Assembly (NCBI GenBank): GCA_023396065.1
Contig: JAEWXF010000002.1
Span: forward strand, 1-5,335
Source of the DNA: Methanobacteriota archaeon
GTDB lineage: Archaea > Halobacteriota > Methanomicrobia > Methanomicrobiales > Methanocorpusculaceae
Direction of reading: 5' to 3'
Length of the DNA stretch: 5,335 bases
The notes below the pieces were generated by a model, which was given only the letters and a program-made list of their open reading frames with translations, was not told where the DNA came from and ran no database searches. The position numbers were made by a program, and so were the translations under genes. This document shows, one piece after another, positions 1-5,335 of the stretch. Within the stretch, counting starts at the first letter, position 1. Each line of letters begins with the position of its first letter.

Positions 1-651
1 TATGCGGTTGCCTGGCCGTTCGACACTGCAAAGAAGCCGGCTGAGCCTGTGTACTCGGCTGAGTGCATCATCGGGAAAGATTCGTCCTGGTCGATAATCG
101 TGAACACGACAGCATTTCCTATGGGGAGGTACACGGTTGCGGCATCACATGCTTCGTATCTTTCCGGTCCGGTTTTTTCGCTTGCCATTCCCGGAGAGCG
201 GCAGTGGATTGCCGTTGATCCGATTCCGTTTGCTGTACAGAACGACAGCTTTGTCCTCTCCGGGACCACCGGCCTTGACGAGGGTCTGCAGCTGCTCGTC
301 GAAGTTATGCCGCAGCATTTCCGTATCTCTGATTATGATTCCCGTTCGTACAGCCTTGTTTCCGGGATGACTGAAGTTACGAAAATCCGGAAAGGAGAGG
401 GCGGGAGAAACACGTGGAGTGTTCTGGTCAGTACACGAAACTGGAAGGCCGATACGTATTTGGTAAAGGTGGCGGCTGTTGAGGTTGATCTCACCACTCT
501 GGATACGTTTATTCTGTATCCGGCAGGGTCTGTTCCGCCGGAGGTGACCGGCGGGGAAACAGTGGCCCGGAAAACACCCGGTTTTGGTGCGGGTATCCTT
601 GCCCTCACCTTTGCTCTGGCAGTTCTCTGTAGTGTGTTCCGCCGCAAATGA
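1..651 (+). CDS. PGF-tailed archaeal surface protein, DUF3821-like (5' end missing)
   Basis: The frame is already open at base 1, so only the last 216 residues are present and the true start is upstream; the GTG at 49 is probably internal. The C-terminus has the layout of archaeosortase A substrates (PGF-CTERM): T-P-G-F with PGF at residues 193-195, a hydrophobic segment at about 197-213, and a final R-R-K. Such proteins are cut near PGF and linked to lipid on the outer face of the membrane. The fragment contains two related beta-sandwich-like units, each ending in the pattern W-S-(I/V)-(I/L)-V-(N/S)-T, then F/W, then Y-x-V (W30 to V46 and W139 to V155). The second unit (DPIPFAVQNDSFVLSGTT onward, then KGEGGRNTW) strongly resembles DUF3821-type surface proteins of Methanomicrobiales as I remember them. 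The function is unknown; an S-layer-associated or adhesive role is inference. No clear hairpin or T-run terminator follows the stop. Confidence 0.85.
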   Translation, partial: YAVAWPFDTAKKPAEPVYSAECIIGKDSSWSIIVNTTAFPMGRYTVAASHASYLSGPVFSLAIPGERQWIAVDPIPFAVQNDSFVLSGTTGLDEGLQLLVEVMPQHFRISDYDSRSYSLVSGMTEVTKIRKGEGGRNTWSVLVSTRNWKADTYLVKVAAVEVDLTTLDTFILYPAGSVPPEVTGGETVARKTPGFGAGILALTFALAVLCSVFRRK

Positions 652-729
652 ACTTCGGGCAGATTACAACAGCAGCCGGGATGCCTGATCCTCTGAAATA
701 GAGTATCCCTGCTTCAAAAAGAGCCCCTT

Positions 730-734
730 AGGAG
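730..734 (+). promoter_or_regulatory. Shine-Dalgarno AGGAG for the small ORF
   Basis: AGGAG ends six bases before the ATG at 741 and matches the archaeal anti-Shine-Dalgarno. It is the main reason for taking the 32-codon ORF seriously. Confidence 0.35.
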
Positions 735-735
735 A

Positions 736-747
736 ATATCATGATAT
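736..747. repeat. 12-bp perfect palindrome ATATCATGATAT
   Basis: The sequence equals its own reverse complement and spans the ATG of the possible small ORF. It could be a protein-binding site controlling that ORF, but an A/T-rich 12-mer of this kind can arise by chance. Confidence 0.3.
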
Positions 748-839
748 CTATCGGTGAGGCAGAGAAAAAATGTGAAAAACCCTGTCCAGGTTTCCCCTGT
801 CTCATTCGTCTTCTATTGACCTCCATAAACGGGATCTAA
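741..839 (+). CDS. Possible 32-residue cysteine-rich small protein
   Basis: An ATG at 741 is preceded by AGGAG (730-734) with a 6-base gap, a good archaeal ribosome binding site, and opens a 32-codon frame ending in TAA at 837-839. The peptide starts MISIGEAEKKC and contains three cysteines and three prolines in a cluster, KCEKPCPGFPC (C11, C15, C20), followed by a hydrophobic LIRLLL stretch. The spacing C-x3-C-x4-C could bind a metal or redox cofactor, but three cysteines alone do not define a known motif. I recognise no family. The start overlaps a 12-bp palindrome. After the TAA the same frame stays open to 1037 without a ribosome binding site. A chance ORF in intergenic DNA is a real alternative. 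Confidence 0.3.
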   Translation: MISIGEAEKKCEKPCPGFPCLIRLLLTSINGI

Positions 840-884
840 GGCGATATTTTTGCAATAATGATGTCTGGCATCTCTCAGATATCT

Positions 885-940
885 GTTATTTTTCTGAATA
901 ACCGATCGAATTTCAAATCTGGGATGAAATTGCGGTTATT
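885..940. repeat. Large stem-loop with a competing upstream hairpin arm
   Basis: AATAACCG (897-904) pairs with CGGTTATT (933-940), and inside it AATTTCA (909-915) pairs with TGAAATT (925-931). This gives a 15-bp stem interrupted by a 4-versus-1 internal loop, with apical loop AATCTGGGA. Upstream, GTTATT (885-890) can instead pair with AATAAC (897-902) around loop TTTCTG, so the two folds exclude each other. GTTATTTTT is directly repeated at 885-893 and 935-943. The second copy leaves a T5 tract right after the main stem, resembling a terminator, though the position 246 bases after the upstream stop is far for that. The structure could be a processed RNA, a terminator or a protein-binding inverted repeat. 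Confidence 0.55.
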
Positions 941-1070
941 TTTGCGGGTCTTGTGTGCTGATCGTCCTGAGTCTGTCACCAGGCTGATTTTTCCCGTGGT
1001 GCATCCACGAGTATCACACCAGTTTTTTGGAGTTTGAGAGTTTGGCTGATACCAAAAAAATCATCTGTTC

Positions 1071-1078
1071 AACTATAA
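1071..1078 (+). promoter_or_regulatory. Weak TATA-box candidate (AACTATAA)
   Basis: A TATA-like AACTATAA sits about 190 bases before the start codon of the large gene. With usual archaeal spacing it would put transcription start near 1100, immediately before the palindrome at 1106-1126, where an operator would block polymerase. The purine-rich BRE is not convincing, and TCTAATAG near 1131 is an alternative TATA candidate that would place the palindrome upstream of the promoter. Confidence 0.2.
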
Positions 1079-1105
1079 GGGGGAGCAATTGGGCAGGCTC
1101 TCTGT

Positions 1106-1126
1106 TTTGTCACAATTTGTGACAAA
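1106..1126. promoter_or_regulatory. Perfect 21-bp palindrome, probable operator
   Basis: TTTGTCACAA, one central T, then TTGTGACAAA: ten-base arms that match perfectly. Dyads of this size and symmetry are typical of sites for dimeric helix-turn-helix regulators, and this one lies in the presumed promoter region of the thioester-protein gene. I do not recognise the cognate regulator. It is not the NrpR-type GGAA/TTCC operator. It could also form an RNA hairpin, but the one-base loop makes DNA binding more likely. Confidence 0.55.
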
Positions 1127-1202
1127 TCTCTCTAATAGCAGTTTAACCCAACTCTATGTACTACTCAGTCTTAGTGTGTATGGATGGTATTCTGTACCGA
1201 AA

Positions 1203-1244
1203 GTCCGGGTGGCAGCTCTGAACTCCGGACGGTTTTGTCCGGGT
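1203..1244 (+). promoter_or_regulatory. Leader with two mutually exclusive hairpins
   Basis: GTCCGGGT occurs at 1203-1210 and again at 1237-1244, with its complement CCGGAC (1225-1230) between them. Hairpin A pairs 1203-1208 with 1225-1230 around a 16-base loop. Hairpin B pairs 1225-1230 with 1237-1242 around loop GGTTTT. Each adds one G-U pair. Only one can form at a time, and hairpin B ends 7 bases before the ribosome binding site, so the balance could affect translation. No known riboswitch class is recognised. Confidence 0.45.
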
Positions 1245-1248
1245 TCCT

Positions 1249-1254
1249 GAGGTG
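1249..1254 (+). promoter_or_regulatory. Ribosome binding site GAGGTG
   Basis: GAGGTG matches the archaeal 16S 3' tail (complement of CACCTC) over six bases and ends seven bases before the ATG at 1262. It fixes that ATG as the start, in agreement with the signal peptide beginning right after it. Confidence 0.85.
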
Positions 1255-1261
1255 GTAACTT

Positions 1262-4200
1262 ATGAGTGTTTCACAGTTGTGCAATCAAAAAAGCCTGATT
1301 TTTCTGGTTTTCCTTCTGGCGGTGTCCGTGTGTGTCCTGCCGGTCGCAGCAGAGGAACCTACGAATCAGGAGTATTCTTTCTGGACACCGGGGGTCGTAT
1401 ACATCGATCATCCGACGTCCGGTTACGGAGCGTTTTACGAGTATCCCGATTACCCCGCTGCCGGTCAGACCGGAGGACAGTATAAGGAGATATTCCGTTC
1501 CCTGACATGGTCGGTGAATACCTCCGGTGTTCTGGATATTCTCCAGCCGGAGGGGAACGTACCATACGTGTATCTTCGCGGGATCTCTCCCGGAACGGTG
1601 AAGATAACCGTCTCGGACCCGAAAAACCCTTCATGGACAAACAGTTCCGTCGTGTCGGTGGAGCCGGGTGTTGTGGTGGAAAGCCGGGAGGACGCATTAA
1701 CCGAGGAAAATTCCAGCCGGTACGTGCAGACCCCAGAGTCCATCTCTATTGGGGGTTTCAACGAACCATACATGCAGATGGGTTCTTCGATGATCTGGGC
1801 GGAAATCCTCGATCAGTTTGAGATGTATTATGAAGATGAGATTGTCTGGACATCCAGCAATCCGGAGGTAATCCTTACGCCGCATTTTTCAAATGTTATG
1901 GTATCCACAGAGGCGGAGGAAGCTACGGCCACCATTACGGCAACATCCCGGAGTTATCCGAGGCTGAACAACACAACGGTTGTCACGGTGTATTCAAGCC
2001 GTCTCGTTCCGTCGCTCTGGATACAGAATACGATTCCGGCGGATACTTGGGTAAACGTTACGCTGATGGTATCTGCCTCTGAGTATGTCGAGGATGCTGA
2101 TCTCCGGCTGACTGATGAGGCCGGCAAGGATCTCTGGAACAGCACGGAGGATATATCTGAATACTGGTACTCGGATGCTGTTCAGGTGAACCTTCCGGAA
2201 GGTACACATACGCTGACCTTCACCGCAACAGGGGCGGGTAAAACACGCTTCGTGTCTCAAACGGTGACGGCGAAGGTCCCAACCCTGAGTATTACGGAGC
2301 AGAACAAAGTTGACTGGAATGCTCGGTACGGGTATGACGCTATCGGCTATATTCAGAGTAATGCCACTATTGGTACGTACTTCACCTCTGATACCAGTAT
2401 GAACGGAGTTCAGTATGCGATTGATTTCGGAGAGGAGGACATCGGCGTTGACGATAGCCAGCTCAGCGGTTCCATTGATGTGTTCAACTCGTCTGAGAAT
2501 ATGCTGTATCAATCGCTTGGTCTCCTTGCCGCTGTCGGTGAGTTCCCGTACACGATAACAATCGGTTCCGGGGAGAATGCCGCAGTTGTCGAAGGTACCC
2601 TTACGGTGACCGACGTTCCGGTGGATATCAAAGTCCTGGTGTCCGGGAAACTGGATAGCGGTTCAGGGGACCTGTCGGACCTTGCAGTCTACAACCGTGA
2701 GTTCTCCAACAAATCCAGCCGTCAGCTGGAGATCGCGGTTTCTGCCGGAACTGCGGGGCGTACCCTGCAGGGTCTGGAGTATCTGATCGGCTATCCGCAC
2801 GGATGTCCGGAACAGGTAACATCCCCGATGCTTGCCGCAGTTCAGATGAAGAAGTACTATGCAGAGAAGGGCTTATTGACCGATTCGCTGAACGCGACGA
2901 TTCGCCAGTCCGCACAGAAAGCGATTAATGAGTATCTTGCATCTCCGAGTGGAGCAGACGCCCAGCAGATTAACGGCGTAGGTAGAAATAATGGCGGCTG
3001 GGCCTGGGGAACGTCGTCCACGCCGTCGTTGTACTACACCGCGTATCCGATGTACGGTATTGCGGTGCTGATGGACGATATCGCGGCTGATCCGGGCTTC
3101 TGGACGAACAAAGATGCGATCAATCTTGCAGGCGTCGATCTGAATGAATCAACAGGCTGGCTGAAGAATAATGACAGGACATGGAACACATATGTCCCGT
3201 ACATGATCTACGCTGTTCAGGCGCTGGATGCATCCCTGCCGTATCTTGATGATACTGCAGCCCAGGATGCAAAGGATATGCTGAACAGTTCTGCTGTATA
3301 TCTCCGGGACAATACTGTCTCTGATTACAAAGCAGATGCACTGATCAGCCTTGTCCTCAGCAACAAAACAGCACAGGATCCGACACTCGAAGCGAGGATA
3401 CAGGATTATGCCGAGTACCTCAATACCACATATCTCCCGGAGACCCATTACAATTGGGAGACGGAGACGGTTGCCCAGGCAGTGTATGCCCTGACCCTCC
3501 TTGAAGATGAGAAGTATGACGCCGCAGTCCAGAAAGGCGTTGAGGAGCTGACCGCAGCCTACGGAACCAGTGGCCGCTGGTTCAGTACCTACACGACCGC
3601 TGTGGTTATCCGTGCCCTGAATGCTGCAACCGCCGGCGAAGATCCGCTGGCCGGTTTGGTTACCGTGACTGTTGACATTGAGGGACTTGAATCCCAGTAT
3701 CTGACCCTGACGAAGACGGCGCCGTCGCAGCGTGTGACGCTGTCCGGTGCACAGCTGGACGGACTCTACGGAGATACACCGGCTGACCTCACCCGTTCGA
3801 TCAGCGTCAGCAGTTCGCCTGCGACGAAGATTCTCGTTGCAGTAACCAGCAAGGAACAGATGCCGAAGAGTGTTGCCTACAGTACTGGTGACGGTTATAC
3901 TCCCATCCCTGACGTTCACATCGACCCGATTGCAAACGATATGTTCCTGACTGTGGTGAGTTCGGCAACCGCCGTTCCGATGAACACCGAACAGATCATC
4001 GACTTTACGATGAGTCGTAATAGTAATCCGTCGGTCATTGATCAGTTGGTCGGTGATCGGTCGGTCATGATTCTGGAGATTCAGACCGGAGAGAAAATCC
4101 GCTTCAACACGACTAAATACGGAGTTACCGGCGGTCAGGTTGCATACATTTCTGACGCAGGCCGGGACTATATCCAGCACAGGTATGACGCCGACACCGG

Positions 4201-5029
4201 GAAACTCTATGTCTATCCGGGTTCGGATGCTGAATCACGAAACTTCGATGACCTGACCCTCTGGTCAAACGCGATCCGGACAGTCCTCGTCCCGCTTGAG
4301 TTCACCGGAGCCGGTCCGGCAACCATCGAAGCACGGCTCTACCCCATGGCGGATGATGAATGGATGGCCCTTGGAAGTACCACCGTGCAGGTGCTCGGCG
4401 TAGGAAAACTGACGATTTCTGCATACGATGCAGACTACAATCCCCTCACGGCAGCCGAGTTCGAACTCACGAATGTTGACGATGGCTCTCAGGCAGACAG
4501 CTTCACAGGAGCAGTTTACACCGATGCCTCGATTCCTGAGGGAACATACAGTGTTACGATCACGAATGCTTCCAGCGGCAAGTCGAAAGACATTCCGAAC
4601 CTTGTGTTCAATGCAGGTTCAGATCTTACCTACAGTGTCTACTTCATGCCGGACGGCGTGGTGTACTCCGGAAACGACGGCCCGGCACGGGAACCCCCCG
4701 CCCCCATCCCGGCTCCGTCGGACAACGGAGGAGCCGATGACGGTGCAGAACTTCTGGCAAGTGCAGGTGTCAAACCCCCGGTCGCTCCGACAAAAGTCCC
4801 GACTGCGTCACCGACCGTAGAAGCAACAACTTCTGCCGACCCCTCAGCGACCGGCAGCACCCAGCCCTCCGGCGGAGACCCATCCGGTCAGCAGACCGCA
4901 GGTGCTACCTCCACGGCTACTCCGGAGCCCACTGCTACGGCAACACCCACACAGACCCAGGCTCCCCTGCCTCTTGCAGGAATCCTTGCGGGACTCGGGG
5001 CAGCTGCAGTTCTGCTGCGGAGACCCTGA
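1262..5029 (+). CDS. Secreted alpha-2-macroglobulin-like thioester-domain surface protein
   Basis: The 1255-residue protein begins with a signal peptide (about 1-30, cleavage after V-A-A). Next come Ig-like/BIG2-like repeats at about 75-136 (W83, then RGISPGTVKITV) and 160-245 (IVWTSSNPEV), and a further beta region to about 480. The thioester domain follows at about 485-795: GYPHGCPEQVTSP with C515 and Q518, the pair that forms the internal thioester in the alpha-2-macroglobulin/complement C3 family, then GGWAWG (578-583) and WFSTYTT (773-779), which correspond to the family's G-W-x-x-G and W-x-STQDT landmarks. A beta-rich region (796-1045), a prealbumin/PEGA-like domain (about 1047-1129), a Pro/Thr/Ser stalk (about 1140-1232) and a hydrophobic anchor (1236-1252) ending RRP complete it. 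Residue 515 is the only cysteine of the mature chain, and about 17 N-glycosylation sequons are present. It probably acts at the outer cell surface by covalent attachment to targets; the target is unknown. It is shorter before the thioester than classic alpha-2-macroglobulins, and no bait region is obvious. Confidence 0.88.
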   Translation: MSVSQLCNQKSLIFLVFLLAVSVCVLPVAAEEPTNQEYSFWTPGVVYIDHPTSGYGAFYEYPDYPAAGQTGGQYKEIFRSLTWSVNTSGVLDILQPEGNVPYVYLRGISPGTVKITVSDPKNPSWTNSSVVSVEPGVVVESREDALTEENSSRYVQTPESISIGGFNEPYMQMGSSMIWAEILDQFEMYYEDEIVWTSSNPEVILTPHFSNVMVSTEAEEATATITATSRSYPRLNNTTVVTVYSSRLVPSLWIQNTIPADTWVNVTLMVSASEYVEDADLRLTDEAGKDLWNSTEDISEYWYSDAVQVNLPEGTHTLTFTATGAGKTRFVSQTVTAKVPTLSITEQNKVDWNARYGYDAIGYIQSNATIGTYFTSDTSMNGVQYAIDFGEEDIGVDDSQLSGSIDVFNSSENMLYQSLGLLAAVGEFPYTITIGSGENAAVVEGTLTVTDVPVDIKVLVSGKLDSGSGDLSDLAVYNREFSNKSSRQLEIAVSAGTAGRTLQGLEYLIGYPHGCPEQVTSPMLAAVQMKKYYAEKGLLTDSLNATIRQSAQKAINEYLASPSGADAQQINGVGRNNGGWAWGTSSTPSLYYTAYPMYGIAVLMDDIAADPGFWTNKDAINLAGVDLNESTGWLKNNDRTWNTYVPYMIYAVQALDASLPYLDDTAAQDAKDMLNSSAVYLRDNTVSDYKADALISLVLSNKTAQDPTLEARIQDYAEYLNTTYLPETHYNWETETVAQAVYALTLLEDEKYDAAVQKGVEELTAAYGTSGRWFSTYTTAVVIRALNAATAGEDPLAGLVTVTVDIEGLESQYLTLTKTAPSQRVTLSGAQLDGLYGDTPADLTRSISVSSSPATKILVAVTSKEQMPKSVAYSTGDGYTPIPDVHIDPIANDMFLTVVSSATAVPMNTEQIIDFTMSRNSNPSVIDQLVGDRSVMILEIQTGEKIRFNTTKYGVTGGQVAYISDAGRDYIQHRYDADTGKLYVYPGSDAESRNFDDLTLWSNAIRTVLVPLEFTGAGPATIEARLYPMADDEWMALGSTTVQVLGVGKLTISAYDADYNPLTAAEFELTNVDDGSQADSFTGAVYTDASIPEGTYSVTITNASSGKSKDIPNLVFNAGSDLTYSVYFMPDGVVYSGNDGPAREPPAPIPAPSDNGGADDGAELLASAGVKPPVAPTKVPTASPTVEATTSADPSATGSTQPSGGDPSGQQTAGATSTATPEPTATATPTQTQAPLPLAGILAGLGAAAVLLRRP

Positions 5030-5032
5030 TCC

Positions 5033-5043
5033 TCCCCTTTTTT
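5033..5043 (+). terminator. Oligo-T terminator after the thioester-protein gene
   Basis: A pyrimidine-rich run ending in six T (5038-5043) begins a few bases after the stop codon. Archaeal RNA polymerase terminates at such T-tracts without needing a hairpin, so transcription probably ends here. Confidence 0.55.
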
Positions 5044-5109
5044 CCTGATTCCTGAGTTTGCCACTAGGTTGAAAATGGTTTTTCGGGAATCCTTGGGTGT
5101 ATGAAGTTG

Positions 5110-5316
5110 AATAAACCGCGAATGCCCGCTACGCGGGCCGCGAATCGGCAAATTCGCCCACTCGCCAGCCTTCGGCTTGCTCGCCGCTTCGGGCTGACGC
5201 CCTCGCTTAATCGCATTTATCTTGCGTTCGGGCTACTGCTCGGGGCCATCGGCTAATCGCCTCGGCCTTTCCCTCGCAGCTAACGCCCTCACTGGATAAA
5301 TGCAGGCGAATTTTTT
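5110..5316. repeat. GC-rich self-complementary repeat-like element (MITE/REP-like)
   Basis: About 205 bases, GC-rich against A/T-rich flanks, are full of short inverted and direct repeats. CCGCGAAT occurs at 5116-5123 and 5138-5145 around the hairpin GCCCGC-TAC-GCGGGC (5124-5138). GCGAAT (5140-5145) pairs with ATTCGC (5152-5157). AAATTCGCC (5150-5158) is the inverse of GGCGAATTT (5305-5313), and GCATTTATC (5213-5221) is the inverse of GATAAATGC (5295-5303). TTCGGGCT and ACGCCCTC each occur twice. The ends share ATAAA followed by GCGAAT, and the element finishes in T6 (5311-5316). This layout fits a dispersed non-autonomous element or structured RNA; no transposase is present. Confidence 0.6.
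5124..5138. repeat. Perfect hairpin GCCCGC-TAC-GCGGGC
   Basis: A six-base all-GC stem with a three-base loop stands at the left end of the repeat-like element and is bracketed by direct copies of CCGCGAAT. It is the most stable local fold in the downstream region. Confidence 0.6.
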
Positions 5317-5335
5317 GTTTCTTGTCATGTGGTAT

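Larger units (their letters stand above)
652..1261. other. 610-base intergenic region rich in regulatory-looking structure
   Basis: No ORF of convincing length lies here. In order it holds a possible small ORF (741-839), a stem-loop cluster (885-940), an A/T-rich stretch with a weak TATA-like sequence near 1071-1078, a perfect 21-bp palindrome (1106-1126), alternative hairpins (1203-1244) and the ribosome binding site of the downstream gene (1249-1254). A minor hairpin CGTGG/CCACG with loop TGCAT is at about 995-1009. The length and density of inverted repeats suggest that the downstream thioester-protein gene has its own regulated promoter. Confidence 0.7.

Noticed and set aside
858..1037. 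59-codon ORF on + strand (starts MMSGISQISV), in frame with the small ORF at 741 after its TAA
   Set aside because: No ribosome binding site at a usable distance, it overlaps the 885-940 stem-loop, and its composition does not look like a protein domain. A broken 99-codon gene with an internal TAA is conceivable but unsupported.
1195..1245. tRNA-like or known riboswitch fold in the leader
   Set aside because: The GTCCGG/CCGGAC pairs give simple hairpins only; no T-loop, anticodon arm or conserved riboswitch core is present.
1252..1485. 77-codon ORF starting just before the large gene in another frame
   Set aside because: It begins inside the ribosome-binding-site spacer, its sequence is a shadow of the signal peptide region, and GAGGTG is too close to its start at 1252 to serve it.
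4030..4070. Short repeated TCGGTCAT/TGGTCGGTGAT words inside the large gene
   Set aside because: Imperfect and short, within continuous coding sequence (VIDQLVGDRSVM); explained by codon composition.
3149..4180. 343-codon open frame on the minus strand opposite the thioester protein
   Set aside because: It is a shadow of the coding strand: arginine-, cysteine- and isoleucine-rich with no recognisable domain, while the plus frame has clear family motifs, a signal peptide and an anchor.
4428..4820. 130-codon plus-strand ORF inside the large gene
   Set aside because: An out-of-frame overlap rich in Arg, Ser, Pro and Gln, as expected from reading the Pro/Thr-rich stalk in another frame; no start signal of its own.
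5110..5316. CRISPR array
   Set aside because: The repeated units are short (8-9 bases), differently spaced and partly inverted; there is no regular repeat-spacer periodicity.

Overview
The window looks like part of the chromosome of a methanogenic archaeon, most likely of the order Methanomicrobiales (Methanocorpusculum-like is a guess). The reasons are two secreted, surface-anchored proteins with archaeal-type C-terminal sorting tails, one with the PGF signature recognised by archaeosortase A; a DUF3821-like surface domain typical of that order; about 17 N-glycosylation sequons in the large protein; and a strong GAGGTG ribosome binding site matching the archaeal 16S tail.

Layout. Bases 1-651 hold the 3' end of a gene for a PGF-tailed surface protein; its start lies outside the window. 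Bases 652-1261 are a 610-base intergenic region. It contains a possible 32-codon cysteine-rich small ORF with its own Shine-Dalgarno (741-839), a large stem-loop with a competing alternative hairpin (885-940), a perfect 21-bp palindrome that looks like an operator (1106-1126), and a leader with two mutually exclusive hairpins (1203-1244) just ahead of the ribosome binding site. Bases 1262-5029 encode a 1255-residue secreted protein. Its centre is an alpha-2-macroglobulin/complement-type thioester domain (GCPEQ, residues 514-518), flanked by bacterial-Ig-like domains and ending in a Pro/Thr/Ser-rich stalk and a membrane anchor. Bases 5030-5335 carry an oligo-T terminator and then a GC-rich, highly self-complementary repeat-like element.

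Function. Both genes encode cell-surface proteins on the same strand, but 610 bases and several regulatory-looking signals separate them, so they are probably separate transcription units. The most notable item is the thioester protein: an archaeal surface molecule equipped in principle to attach covalently to a target. The thioester cysteine is the only cysteine in the mature chain. Nothing in the window shows whether the target is a protease, a virus, a neighbouring cell or a surface polymer. All domain assignments were made by eye, without database searches.
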